NCBI GenBank assembly: GCA_965204215.1
Contig: CBDBDZ010000013.1
Location: forward strand, 1,116,001-1,180,000
Origin: CBDBDZ01 sp965204215
GTDB taxonomy: Bacteria; Pseudomonadota; Gammaproteobacteria; Pseudomonadales; GM7GCV1
DNA: 64,000 nt
Direction: 5' to 3'
The notes under the pieces are model-generated. The model saw nothing but the letters and a program-made list of their open reading frames with translations, was not told the origin of the DNA and did no database searches. This document shows positions 51,762 through 61,184 of this stretch, one piece after another. How positions within the stretch are numbered: the first letter of the stretch is position 1; every line of letters starts with the position of its first letter. The position numbers and the translations under genes were made by a program.

Positions 51762-52787
51762 ATGAATCAATTATCCACCGCGTCAATAACGCTCATTGTC
51801 AGCGCTAGTTTTGTTATTGTTATCGCTGGTCTTAAAATTGCCAGTCCGATTATATTGCCCTTTGTTTTAGCAGTATTTATAGCTTTGTTGATGACTCCTA
51901 TGATTAATTTCTTCAATGCTAAAGGTTTACCTAATGGGTTATCTATTTTACTCGGGATAATGTTACTGATTGGTTTCGGTATGCTAATTGGTTCATTAGT
52001 TGGTAATTCTGTTACCCAATTCATTGCCAATTCTGAAAGTTATCAACAGCGTTTAGATGTACTCTTTACCAGCGCAGCGGATTTTTTTAAACAGTTTGAT
52101 ATTGATATCAGTTTTGAATTACTGCATGAACATCTAAACCCGGCAGCGATATTTCCACTGGCAACTAATTTATTGAATGCAGTAGGTGGCGTGCTTGCTA
52201 ATACTTTTATTATTGTGTTGTTTTTAATTTTTATTCTGACAGAAGATATCGGGCTTTATGAGCGTCTTAAACTGGCCTTTCCAGAGCAACATGAAAGCCT
52301 AACGACGATACAAACGATTAACAGCAAAATTACAAAATACATGGGAATTAAAACTGCCATTAGCTTAGCTACTGGTTTAACCATATATATCGGTTTGTTG
52401 ATTATTGGCGTCGACTATCCGCTACTTTGGGGGTTTTTAGCGTTTTTACTTAATTTTATTCCTAATTTTGGTTCATTAATTGCAGCAGTACCACCTATTT
52501 TGCTGGCTCTTCTGCAATTAGGGCCAGTACATGCGTTAATTACCACTGGGTTGTATTTTGTAAGCAATACGCTTTATGGTAATGTCATTGAGCCCAAAGT
52601 GCTGGGTGACGGGTTAGGTATATCACCTATTGTAGTATTGGTTTCATTAGTGTTTTGGGGGTGGATCTGGGGTCCTGTCGGTATGATTTTATCCGTGCCA
52701 TTAACCGTAATGATCATGTTGGTAATGGAATCCAGTGACAATACAAAATGGGTGTCGGTCTTATTGTCATCGCAGAAAATACCATAA
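51762..52787 (+). CDS. AI-2E family transporter (DUF20/PerM-like)
   Basis: A 341-residue protein with about eight hydrophobic segments. Family features include an N-terminal pair of helices, a soluble loop near residues 85-130, and the C-terminal LLWGFLAFLLNFIPNFGSLIAAVPPILLALLQLG and NVIEPKVLGDGLGISPIVVLVSLVFWGWIWGPVGMILSVPLTV. Members export AI-2, act as Na+(Li+)/H+ antiporters, or have no known role. It stops one base before the GTG of mpl. Confidence 0.9.
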   Translation: MNQLSTASITLIVSASFVIVIAGLKIASPIILPFVLAVFIALLMTPMINFFNAKGLPNGLSILLGIMLLIGFGMLIGSLVGNSVTQFIANSESYQQRLDVLFTSAADFFKQFDIDISFELLHEHLNPAAIFPLATNLLNAVGGVLANTFIIVLFLIFILTEDIGLYERLKLAFPEQHESLTTIQTINSKITKYMGIKTAISLATGLTIYIGLLIIGVDYPLLWGFLAFLLNFIPNFGSLIAAVPPILLALLQLGPVHALITTGLYFVSNTLYGNVIEPKVLGDGLGISPIVVLVSLVFWGWIWGPVGMILSVPLTVMIMLVMESSDNTKWVSVLLSSQKIP

Positions 52788-52788
52788 A

Positions 52789-54168
52789 GTGCATATTTAT
52801 ATTTTAGGAATAGGCGGTACTTTTATGGGGAGTCTTGCGCAACTAGCCAGTGCTAGTAGCTATCAGGTATCAGGTTGTGATAAAAACGTATATTCGCCTA
52901 TGTTGGAACAATTAGAGCAAGCCAATATTAAATGGAAAGAGGGTTACGACGCTAATCAAATTAATGACGATATTGATTTATATGTCATCGGTAACAACAT
53001 TAGCCGAGGCAATCCGCTGTTAGAAGCTATTCTTAATCGAAACCTGCCTTATACCTCAGGCCCTCAATTGTTGTGCGATTACATACTGCGCGAAAAATGG
53101 GTGCTGGCCTGCGCTGGAACACACGGCAAAACCACTACAAGTTCAATGCTGTCCTGGGTGTTAGAATATGCAGGTATGAAACCTGGATTTCTAATAGGTG
53201 GTGTACCATCGAATTTTGGTTATTCAGCCACTTTAGGTGACAGTGATTTTTTTGTGATTGAAGCCGATGAATACGACAGCGCTTTTTTTGATAAGCGCTC
53301 AAAGTTTATTCATTATCGACCACGCACTTTAATTGTTAATAATCTGGAATTTGACCACGCCGATATTTTTGATGATTTAGCAGCGATTCAACGTCAATGT
53401 CATCATTTAATTCGTACCTTGCCAGAATGTGCACTTTTAATTACCCCTGAAGGTGTAACCGCAATAGAACAAGTCATAGAGCAGGGTTGTTACTCGGAAC
53501 GTCAATTAACCAGTAGCACAAATGATAGTGCCCATTGGTATGCCAAAGCGCTGAATAACGATAGCAGTCACTTTGATGTGTACCATTTAGGTACTGTTGT
53601 AGCTCAAGTTAATTGGCAATTAACAGGGGAGCATAACATAGCAAATGCTATAGCGGTATTTGCAGCGGCTATGCATGTTGGTGTGAAAGCGGAAATTACA
53701 GCAAAAGCATTAGCAACATTTAAAGGTGTAAAACGACGTATGGAATTGTTGCGTGAAAGTGTCAATGATAATCGAAAGATATATTTTTATGATGATTTTG
53801 CTCATCACCCCACGGCGATAACTACAACTTTAGAAGGGTTGCGCAACAAAGTTGACAATGCTGTTATTGTAGCCTTAATTGAGCCACGCAGTAATACCAT
53901 GAAAATGGGAGTGCATCAACAACAATTATTAACTTCGGTTGCAACGGCAAATATTGCGCTTTGGTACCAAAATGCCCGTGTTGATTGGGCTATGAGTGAA
54001 TTATTAGACCAGGGTAATAGTAGCGTAAGGTATCATATTGACGATATTGTTGAAAACTGTAAAGCCTATCTTAAAATTTATGACTCGCAAGACATTTATT
54101 TTGTGATGATGAGTAATGGAAATTTTGATGGCATTCATCAAAAATTGATTGATGCACTGACAAATTAA
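52789..54168 (+). CDS. mpl: UDP-N-acetylmuramate:L-alanyl-gamma-D-glutamyl-meso-diaminopimelate ligase
   Basis: A 459-residue Mur ligase used in peptidoglycan recycling: it joins the recovered tripeptide to UDP-MurNAc. It begins VHIYILGIGGTFMGSLAQLA, the Mpl-type N-terminus, with the P-loop CAGTHGKTTTSSML near residue 110, EADEYDSAFFDKRSKFIHYRPRTLIVNNLEFDHADIF and YDDFAHHPTAI. GTG 52789 is chosen, one base after the upstream stop; the longer frame lies inside the AI-2E gene. An MMPL exporter gene follows after 2 bp. Confidence 0.95.
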   Translation: MHIYILGIGGTFMGSLAQLASASSYQVSGCDKNVYSPMLEQLEQANIKWKEGYDANQINDDIDLYVIGNNISRGNPLLEAILNRNLPYTSGPQLLCDYILREKWVLACAGTHGKTTTSSMLSWVLEYAGMKPGFLIGGVPSNFGYSATLGDSDFFVIEADEYDSAFFDKRSKFIHYRPRTLIVNNLEFDHADIFDDLAAIQRQCHHLIRTLPECALLITPEGVTAIEQVIEQGCYSERQLTSSTNDSAHWYAKALNNDSSHFDVYHLGTVVAQVNWQLTGEHNIANAIAVFAAAMHVGVKAEITAKALATFKGVKRRMELLRESVNDNRKIYFYDDFAHHPTAITTTLEGLRNKVDNAVIVALIEPRSNTMKMGVHQQQLLTSVATANIALWYQNARVDWAMSELLDQGNSSVRYHIDDIVENCKAYLKIYDSQDIYFVMMSNGNFDGIHQKLIDALTN

Positions 54169-54170
54169 CC

Positions 54171-56687
54171 ATGCTTAATTCTCTTGTCCAATTGTATTTA
54201 CGTTTGGTTATACAGCGTAAATTTGTAATGCTTTTCTTCTATAGTTTGATTATTGCAATCAGTTTGGTTGGTGTACCCAAGTTTGCAATTGATGCTTCGT
54301 CAGATTCTATTTTACTGGAAGGAGACAGTTCTCTGCAATTTTATCAACAATCGTTAAGGCGGTTTAATTCAGGTGATATTTTGGTTGTGGCATATAGCAC
54401 AAAACAGGGCGATGTATACAGCAATAAGGCTATTTCACAAATTAGCGAATTGACAAAGCGACTGAAACAAATTAACAGAGTTCAAAGTGTTATTTCCATA
54501 ACTAACGCGCCATTATTTTTTAGCCCTAAAGGCGACATTCAGGCGTTGCTTCGAACACCAAGAACCTTAACCTCAGAGGGCACAGATAAGAATTTGGCAG
54601 CCAAAGAATTTGATTTTAACCCACTGTATAAAAACACATTAGTAAGTGCTGACAGGAAGAGTACCGTTATTTTACTTAATTTATCGGTTAATCAGGATTA
54701 CCTGCAATTAGTGCTAGAGCGCGATGCACTCTTAAAGCAGCAAGAGTTGAATGGCCTATCAGATGTGCAGAAGATACAATTGAAGCATCTAAAGCAATCC
54801 ATTAGCAGTATGGCTACACAGAGTCAAAAGGATGACAGGCTATTTATTCAGCAAATTGAAGCGATTGCATCACACTATAAGCAAAGTGCTGATATTGAAA
54901 TTGGTGGCGCTACCATGATTACGGTAAATATGATCGATTTCGTTAAACAAGATATGCAGCTATTCGGCTCACTTATTGTGTTAATGGTTGTTTTGGTATT
55001 ATGGCTACTGTTTAAACAATGGCAATTGGTGTTATTGCCTTTAATCAGTTGCCTGTCTATTATCGTTATTATGATAGGTATGTTGGGATGGCTAAATTGG
55101 AAAGTAACACTAATATCTTCTAACTTTGCTATTTTTCTCTTTATCGTATCACTTGCGACTTGTATCCACTTGTTAATCCGCTTTAAAGAATTTTATCATG
55201 AAGGAGGAAGTTATAGTCTGGATGAGTCTATCATCGCTATGTTAAAGCGCATGTGGAGTCCGTGTCTGTACAATATGTTCACAACTGTATTAGCTTTTTC
55301 ATCGTTAGTAGTCAGTGGTATTCGACCAGTGATAGACTTTGGCTGGATTATGGCAATTGGTGTGTTTCTGGCCTTGTTGCTTTGTTTTGTGATTATTCCG
55401 GTTGGATTAGGGTTATTTAATCATTTACCTAGACAAAATCTTTCTCAGCGTCAAGGACAATGGCTTAATCATCTCGGTCATTGGGTAACAGAACATCATC
55501 GCAGTATTATGGTAATGACTTTAGTTGTTACGATTATTGCAGTGACAGGACTGTTTAAATTAAGCGTTGAAAACCGTTTTATCGACTTTTTTAAAGAAGG
55601 CACGACGGTTGCCAGAAACATGACATTCATTGACAGGCATTTTGGTGGCACAATGCCTTTGGATATTATACTCAGTGCACCAGCTAAAATGGAAATAAGC
55701 GAAACGGTCGATAGCAGCCAATTAACAGATGATGAGCTTTTTACAGATGAGGATTTATTTGCCGAAGATGACTTGTTTAAAGATGAAGGTTCCGAACAAG
55801 AAGTGCTAATCACCTATTGGTGGAGTCGTGCAGGTATTGAACAAATTCAGAAGCTGCACAATTTTTTAGAACAACAGCCTGAAATTGGCAAGGTTTACTC
55901 ACTGGCAACGGGTTACCAGTTAGCAACACAATTGTTGAATATCGAAATTGGTGATGTAGAGCTATCCATATTACGCAAGCAGCTAGGTGATGTGGAAGAG
56001 CAAATTGTGACACCTTTTTTGGATGACGAAGTGAATCAGACACGTATCAGTATGCGTATTTTTGAAACCACAGAACATCTGAATCGCAATGAGTTAATGC
56101 AGCGTATTCAACATTTTGCAGAAAAAGACATGCAGTTAAAACCTGAACAATTTCACTACACAGGACTTATGCATCTTTACAACAATATGTTACAGAGCTT
56201 ATACAATTCTCAAATCCTGACTCTGGCAACCGTATTTATTGCAATTTTTATGATGGTAGCTATATTATTTCGCTCATTTATTTTAGCGGCAATAGCCATT
56301 ACTCCTAATATAATCGCAGCATTGCTTATTTTAGGAATGATGGGGCATACAGGAATATCGTTAGATTTTATGACCATAACCATAGCTGCCATCACCATAG
56401 GAATTGGAATTGATTACGCCATTCACTACATCTACCGCTTTAAACATGAATTAGCTGAACAGGACAACAGTGTACAGGCTATTACCAATAGTCACAGCAG
56501 TATTGGACGTTCACTTTTATTTTCAGCACTGACAATAATTTGCGGATTTTCAGTCTTACTATTCTCAAATTTTATTCCGTTGGTTTCTTTTGCTATATTA
56601 ACATCCATTGCTATGTTAAGTGCTTTAATCGGCGTGATGACATTAGTTCCCAGATTGTTGTTATTACGTTATAAATCCACTGATTAG
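54171..56687 (+). CDS. MMPL/RND superfamily exporter
   Basis: An 838-residue protein with two homologous halves, each with one N-terminal helix, a large periplasmic loop and a bundle of five helices. SSNFAIFLFIVSLATCIHLLIRF and TITIAAITIGIGIDYAIHYIYRFKHE are the two conserved fourth-helix regions, the latter with the GIGIDYAIH pattern. Members export lipids, sterols or hopanoids; the substrate here is unknown. The second periplasmic loop holds an acidic repeat (DELFTDEDLFAEDDLFKDEG, residues ~522-541) not usual for the family. It lies 3 bp from mpl and 3 bp from the SLT-like gene. Confidence 0.88.
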   Translation: MLNSLVQLYLRLVIQRKFVMLFFYSLIIAISLVGVPKFAIDASSDSILLEGDSSLQFYQQSLRRFNSGDILVVAYSTKQGDVYSNKAISQISELTKRLKQINRVQSVISITNAPLFFSPKGDIQALLRTPRTLTSEGTDKNLAAKEFDFNPLYKNTLVSADRKSTVILLNLSVNQDYLQLVLERDALLKQQELNGLSDVQKIQLKHLKQSISSMATQSQKDDRLFIQQIEAIASHYKQSADIEIGGATMITVNMIDFVKQDMQLFGSLIVLMVVLVLWLLFKQWQLVLLPLISCLSIIVIMIGMLGWLNWKVTLISSNFAIFLFIVSLATCIHLLIRFKEFYHEGGSYSLDESIIAMLKRMWSPCLYNMFTTVLAFSSLVVSGIRPVIDFGWIMAIGVFLALLLCFVIIPVGLGLFNHLPRQNLSQRQGQWLNHLGHWVTEHHRSIMVMTLVVTIIAVTGLFKLSVENRFIDFFKEGTTVARNMTFIDRHFGGTMPLDIILSAPAKMEISETVDSSQLTDDELFTDEDLFAEDDLFKDEGSEQEVLITYWWSRAGIEQIQKLHNFLEQQPEIGKVYSLATGYQLATQLLNIEIGDVELSILRKQLGDVEEQIVTPFLDDEVNQTRISMRIFETTEHLNRNELMQRIQHFAEKDMQLKPEQFHYTGLMHLYNNMLQSLYNSQILTLATVFIAIFMMVAILFRSFILAAIAITPNIIAALLILGMMGHTGISLDFMTITIAAITIGIGIDYAIHYIYRFKHELAEQDNSVQAITNSHSSIGRSLLFSALTIICGFSVLLFSNFIPLVSFAILTSIAMLSALIGVMTLVPRLLLLRYKSTD

Positions 56688-56690
56688 TTG

Positions 56691-57281
56691 ATGCCATCAC
56701 TGCGACAAATCTTCCTGCGATCGATTGCCATTGTATTGATTATGGGGTTGGTGGGTTGTCAAACCTATCCGCCAAGTGATATTAACAACCTCTGCGTTAT
56801 CTTTAAAGAAAAGCGGGCATGGTATAAACAGGCTAAAGCAGTGGAAAAACGCCGTGGTACACCCATTCCTGTTATGATGGCATTTATCCATCAGGAATCC
56901 AGTTTTAAAGCCAATGCCAGACCTGGTCGTATTGAGATATTGGGCGTTAAATTGTGGCGTAAAAGTAGCTCTTACGGCTATTCGCAGGCTAAAGATGGAA
57001 CTTGGGACTGGTACCGCGACAAAGCCAACAAACCTTTGGCAAGACGCAATAATTTTGCCGATGCGTTAGATTTTATTGGTTGGTATAACTCAGTCAGCAA
57101 GCGCAGTGCAGGTACAGCATTGACAGATGCCTATAACCTGTATTTAGCCTACCACGAAGGACATGGAGGTTTTAAACGCAAAAATCACAATAAGAAAAAA
57201 TGGTTATTAGCTGTGGCAAAAAAAGTGGAAAATCGTTCTAAAATATATACCCAACAACTTGGAAGTTGCAAGTTGCGTTAA
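56691..57281 (+). CDS. transglycosylase SLT-like lipoprotein
   Basis: A 196-residue protein from ATG 56691. The N-terminus (AIVLIMGLVGCQTYPP) is a lipoprotein signal with cysteine at about residue 23. The mature part has PVMMAFIHQESSFKANARPG, the E-S-S catalytic-glutamate region of lytic transglycosylases, then SSYGYSQAKDGTWDWYRD, FADALDFIGWYN and NLYLAYHEGHGGFKR. It probably cleaves peptidoglycan at the outer-membrane inner face. An in-frame TTG at 56688 adds only one residue and is not favoured. Confidence 0.85.
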   Translation: MPSLRQIFLRSIAIVLIMGLVGCQTYPPSDINNLCVIFKEKRAWYKQAKAVEKRRGTPIPVMMAFIHQESSFKANARPGRIEILGVKLWRKSSSYGYSQAKDGTWDWYRDKANKPLARRNNFADALDFIGWYNSVSKRSAGTALTDAYNLYLAYHEGHGGFKRKNHNKKKWLLAVAKKVENRSKIYTQQLGSCKLR

Positions 57282-57299
57282 TACAAAGGGTGGCGATTA

Positions 57300-57524
57300 A
57301 TGGCTTTTTGGGCTAAATTGAAAAAACAAAGGCAATCTAAAATGCCACTATTGCTATGCATTGTATTTGTTGCTGCCTGTTATCACTACTTTCCAGTCGA
57401 CTGGAATGAAGTGACTCAAGTTCTGTTAGCCATATTGATGCTAATAGGGCTTGTTATAATAGCAGCAATTGTAACGGTAGCGTTTATCAATGGAATTAAA
57501 AAACTTTTTAACAAGTCTTCCTGA
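57300..57524 (+). CDS. small hypothetical membrane protein
   Basis: A 74-residue protein. The N-terminal 17 residues are basic (MAFWAKLKKQRQSK), followed by two hydrophobic segments (LLLCIVFVAACYHYF and VLLAILMLIGLVIIAAIVTVAFI) and a basic end. It lies 18 bp after the SLT gene and 12 bp before the epimerase gene. I do not recognise a family. Confidence 0.65.
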   Translation: MAFWAKLKKQRQSKMPLLLCIVFVAACYHYFPVDWNEVTQVLLAILMLIGLVIIAAIVTVAFINGIKKLFNKSS

Positions 57525-57536
57525 TAGTTAGAGTCA

Positions 57537-58493
57537 ATGCGTAAAATACTTATTACAGGTGCAAATGGCTTTATTGGAAAGCAGTTAGTCAGAGATTTAA
57601 GTGCAGACTATTCCATTATAGGAACGGTTAGAAACCAAAGTGCTGAAAGCAGCCAGCAAAATATTCAAATTAGTGCCTGTAACTTTAATGAATCTACTAA
57701 CTGGGGTGTACTGTTAAAGGGTGTTGAATGCGTGATTCATTGTGCAGCAAGGGCGCACAAAATGAAGGATACGGCTGTTGACCCTTATGCAGAATTTTAT
57801 AAAACCAATACCTTATCTACCATTAATCTGGCAAAACAAGCAGCTATTAATGGTGTCAAACGCTTTATATTTATTAGCTCTGTTAAAGTTAATGGCGAGC
57901 TTACTACGGAAAAAGCCTTTAGCAATAATGACAGTATTGATATATCCAATCCCAACCTTGATGATTATGGACGCTCAAAATATCAGGCAGAACAAAAAAT
58001 AGAGTCTATTGCCCGGCAATCAGATATACAGGTTATCACTCTGCGCTTGCCACTGGTTTATGGTGTTGGAGTGAAAGGTAACCTCGATGCTTTGGTTCAG
58101 ACATTGAGTAACAATCTTCCGCTACCCTTAGGTGCAATCACAAATAAGCGCAGTATGCTTTACGTAAAAAATTTAAGTGCGTTAATTGCTAAAATATTGA
58201 CCACTGAAATTAACGATACTTATTCGATATGGATGGTAAGCGATAATGACGATATTTCTACCACCGAATTATTGCAATCAATGAAACAAGCCTTAAATAG
58301 CCGCTCATGGTTAATACCCATACCCCAATGGTTGCTTAAAGCCATGGGGAAAATAATCGCTAAAGAAAAATTACTGCGCCTGACATCTAACTTGCAAATA
58401 AATTGCGAACCTACATTAAATGCTTTCAATTGGCAGCCACCATATAGTGCCAGACAGGGCATATTAGATGCTTTTTCGAGTGCACAAAAATGA
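57537..58493 (+). CDS. NAD-dependent epimerase/dehydratase, WbpV-like
   Basis: A 318-residue extended SDR. The NAD motif is ILITGANGFIGKQLV at the start, CVIHCAARAHKMKD near residue 65, the SS catalytic region FIFISSVKVNG and the Y..SK site DYGRSKYQAEQ near 141-151. The overall sequence is like the UDP-sugar 4-epimerases that sit with WbpL-type glycosyltransferases in O-antigen loci. It overlaps the GT4 gene by 4 bp (ATGA), so the two are coupled. Confidence 0.85.
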   Translation: MRKILITGANGFIGKQLVRDLSADYSIIGTVRNQSAESSQQNIQISACNFNESTNWGVLLKGVECVIHCAARAHKMKDTAVDPYAEFYKTNTLSTINLAKQAAINGVKRFIFISSVKVNGELTTEKAFSNNDSIDISNPNLDDYGRSKYQAEQKIESIARQSDIQVITLRLPLVYGVGVKGNLDALVQTLSNNLPLPLGAITNKRSMLYVKNLSALIAKILTTEINDTYSIWMVSDNDDISTTELLQSMKQALNSRSWLIPIPQWLLKAMGKIIAKEKLLRLTSNLQINCEPTLNAFNWQPPYSARQGILDAFSSAQK

Positions 58494-59518
58494 TTTACCT
58501 GTTAGTCATCCTGAGTTTTGCTCTAGCTGCCCCTTTAACTTTTTTGGCAAGGCACTACGCCATTAAGAAACAGCTAGTCGATATACCTGATGAACGTCGC
58601 AATCACAGGCAGGCTACTCCGCGCGGTGGCGGTATTGGTTTTGTCATTAGCTTCAGTACATTGTTGATTGTAGTGACGCTAATGGATTTAATTGTAATGA
58701 ATATCAGCCTTGTTATGCTTGCAAGCATTATTCTGATTACTGCTATGGGTTATATGGATGACCACAGAAATATCTCGTCAATATCACGCCTTGCCTCTCA
58801 AGTGATTGCCGCCGTGGGTGTCATGTTGTTTCTGCCTCTGCCAGAAAGTTTTCATGTAATTGCCAACTTTTATGTAACAGGCTGGGCGTTACAGGCAGGA
58901 GTGTTTATCAGTATTATTTGGCTCATTAATGTTTATAATTTTATGGATGGCATTGATGGTATTACATCTATCGAGGTGATAAGTGTTTGTTTGTTAATGT
59001 ACTTGTTATTGTTCTGGCAAAATGACTTAAACAATCAGGCATTATTGTTGTTGTTACTGCCAGCAGCAGTAACAGGCTTTTTACTTTTTAACTGGCCGCC
59101 TGCCAGTATTTTTATGGGTGATGTAGGTAGTTGTTTTCTCGGATTGGTTATGGGTATAATGTCATTGTTGCTTTGGAGTATAGGCGATGCCAATATGTGG
59201 GCATGGGTTATTCTTCAAGGTGTTTTTGTAATTGATAGTGTGGTGACATTGCTCAGGCGCGCAGCCAGAGGTGTTAAAGTGTTTGATGCCCACAGCCAAC
59301 ACGCCTTTCAACATGCATTTCGACGCTTTAATAGCGCTCATAAAATATTAATGGCATCGTTTATTATAAAATTACTGTGGTTAGCTCCCTGGGCTTATGC
59401 TGTTGTCAACCTTTATGTTTCGCCACTAATTGGGTTGGTGCTAGCTTATATACCATTAGTCGTTATTACTTTTTATTTTAAAGCTGGTAGCGAAAACCAA
59501 AACACAACAACACATTAA
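58490..59518 (+). CDS. MraY/WecA/WbpL-type undecaprenyl-phosphate sugar-1-phosphate transferase
   Basis: A 342-residue membrane protein with ~10 hydrophobic segments. It has DIPDERRNHRQATPRGGGIGFV near residue 24 (the PRGGG motif), AMGYMDDHRNISS (the DD catalytic pair), NVYNFMDGIDGI near 150 and FMGDVGSCFLG near 210, and a C-terminal HSQHAFQHAFR histidine box. The enzyme starts O-antigen or similar glycans by adding a HexNAc-1-phosphate to undecaprenyl phosphate. The epimerase upstream may supply the nucleotide sugar. Confidence 0.93.
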   Translation: MIYLLVILSFALAAPLTFLARHYAIKKQLVDIPDERRNHRQATPRGGGIGFVISFSTLLIVVTLMDLIVMNISLVMLASIILITAMGYMDDHRNISSISRLASQVIAAVGVMLFLPLPESFHVIANFYVTGWALQAGVFISIIWLINVYNFMDGIDGITSIEVISVCLLMYLLLFWQNDLNNQALLLLLLPAAVTGFLLFNWPPASIFMGDVGSCFLGLVMGIMSLLLWSIGDANMWAWVILQGVFVIDSVVTLLRRAARGVKVFDAHSQHAFQHAFRRFNSAHKILMASFIIKLLWLAPWAYAVVNLYVSPLIGLVLAYIPLVVITFYFKAGSENQNTTTH

Positions 59519-59520
59519 CT

Positions 59521-61179
59521 ATGTCCGATTACAATACAAAAAAATTACCGCTTCAACAATTTTTACATCGCGCAAAAACTTTTCCCTACAAAGCTTATTT
59601 GCATCAGCCAGTGGGCAGTAAGTGGACGACTTATACCTGGGGTGAAATTGATAGTTTGGCGCGCAAAGTAGCTGCGGCATTGCAAGCAAACGGCTTACAA
59701 GCTGGTGATAAAGTCGCTATATTGGCTAAAAACAGCGTTGAGTGGGTGGTAGTGGATTTTGCAATTGCAATGGTTGGAATGATAAGTGTACCCATTTATT
59801 CCACTGCTGGAAGCCATACGATTGAATATGTATTGGAACACAGTGAAGCCAAGTTAATGTTTGTTGGTAAATTGGATAGTTGCGCTGCTTTAAAGGTAGC
59901 AAATGTCAATATTCCTACCGTAGCTTTTCCCTACAAAGCTCTGATTGACAGTTACCAATCCAGTCATCAATGGGCTGACTTTATCAATGTCGAACCGTTA
60001 ATCAATGTATATGACCAGCAAGAAGACGATATTTACACTTTGGTTTATACCTCAGGCAGTACAGGTAAACCTAAAGGTGTGGTATTGAGTTGCTTAAATA
60101 TGGCATTGGCAACCGTTAGCTTGCGTGAATTATACAATGATGAAGATACAGCCAAAGGGGTGTCCTATTTGCCAATGGCGCACATAACCGAGCGCTCTGT
60201 GGTAACCATGACTTCGCTTTATGTTAATTCAGAAATATATTTTGTCGAAAGTCTGGATACTTTTGTACAAGACCTAAAGCATGCTAAACCTACACATTTT
60301 GTATCAGTACCTAGGTTATGGGCAAAATTTCAAACTGGTATTTTGGAAAAAATGCCCGATAGCAAATTACAGTTATTACTTAAAATACCTTTTGTTGGTA
60401 AACGTGTAGCTGCTAAAATTCGTGAAGGTTTAGGGCTAGGAGAATGTACACAATTTTCATCTGGCTCTGCGCCGATATCTCCAAGTTTACTGAAATGGTA
60501 TGCTAAATTGGGAATGCCAATCTGTGAGGGTTGGGGCATGTCAGAAACCGCAGGTGCGGCTTGTGCTAATATGCCTTATAACGAATCGCACCTGGGTACT
60601 ATTGGTTTAGCCTTAGATACCATTCAACTAAAATTAGGTGACAATGACGAATTATTAATCAAAGGACCTTCCATTTTTAAATCTTATTATAAAAACCCTG
60701 AAGCAACGGCAGAAGCGTTTAGTGATGGCTGGTTCAAAACGGGGGATAAAGCCAAACAAAACGCAGATGGCAGTTGGGTAATTACCGGCAGAGTCAAAGA
60801 GCAATTTAAAACAGCCAAGGGCAAATATGTTGCACCGGTGCCAATAGAAAGTTTGTTGGGAGACAATTCCATTATTGAGCAATGCTGTGTCGTGGGTTTA
60901 GGCAAACCACAGCCTATGGCGCTAGTAGTGCTTAACTGTATGGATACCATGTCCGAAGAAAAAATTTCTGAAAGTTTGTCAGTTACCATTGAAAGTGTTA
61001 ACAAACAGTTAGAATCGCATGAGCGGCTATCTCATATTCTGGTTACGCAAGAGCCCTGGTCTATTGAAAACGGTTTGTTAACACCTACTTTAAAACTGAA
61101 ACGCCCTGAAATAGAACGTCACTACCAGACCTTAATTGATGGTAGCCATAGGCAGCCTGTAGTTTTTGAAAACATTTAA
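59521..61179 (+). CDS. AMP-dependent long-chain acyl-CoA synthetase-like ligase
   Basis: A 552-residue adenylate-forming enzyme. The ATP loop is YTLVYTSGSTGKPKGVVLS near residue 180, GWGMSETAGAACANMPYNE near 337 and GWFKTGDKAKQNADGSWVITGRVKEQFKTAKGKYVAPVPIE near 405-445. The ending resembles FadD15-type ligases, which have FK.A.GKYVAP in the hinge. It activates a fatty or similar carboxylic acid to the acyl-CoA. It sits 2 bp after the GT4 gene and 5 bp before the phosphotransferase. Confidence 0.9.
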   Translation: MSDYNTKKLPLQQFLHRAKTFPYKAYLHQPVGSKWTTYTWGEIDSLARKVAAALQANGLQAGDKVAILAKNSVEWVVVDFAIAMVGMISVPIYSTAGSHTIEYVLEHSEAKLMFVGKLDSCAALKVANVNIPTVAFPYKALIDSYQSSHQWADFINVEPLINVYDQQEDDIYTLVYTSGSTGKPKGVVLSCLNMALATVSLRELYNDEDTAKGVSYLPMAHITERSVVTMTSLYVNSEIYFVESLDTFVQDLKHAKPTHFVSVPRLWAKFQTGILEKMPDSKLQLLLKIPFVGKRVAAKIREGLGLGECTQFSSGSAPISPSLLKWYAKLGMPICEGWGMSETAGAACANMPYNESHLGTIGLALDTIQLKLGDNDELLIKGPSIFKSYYKNPEATAEAFSDGWFKTGDKAKQNADGSWVITGRVKEQFKTAKGKYVAPVPIESLLGDNSIIEQCCVVGLGKPQPMALVVLNCMDTMSEEKISESLSVTIESVNKQLESHERLSHILVTQEPWSIENGLLTPTLKLKRPEIERHYQTLIDGSHRQPVVFENI

Positions 61180-61184
61180 AGAAA

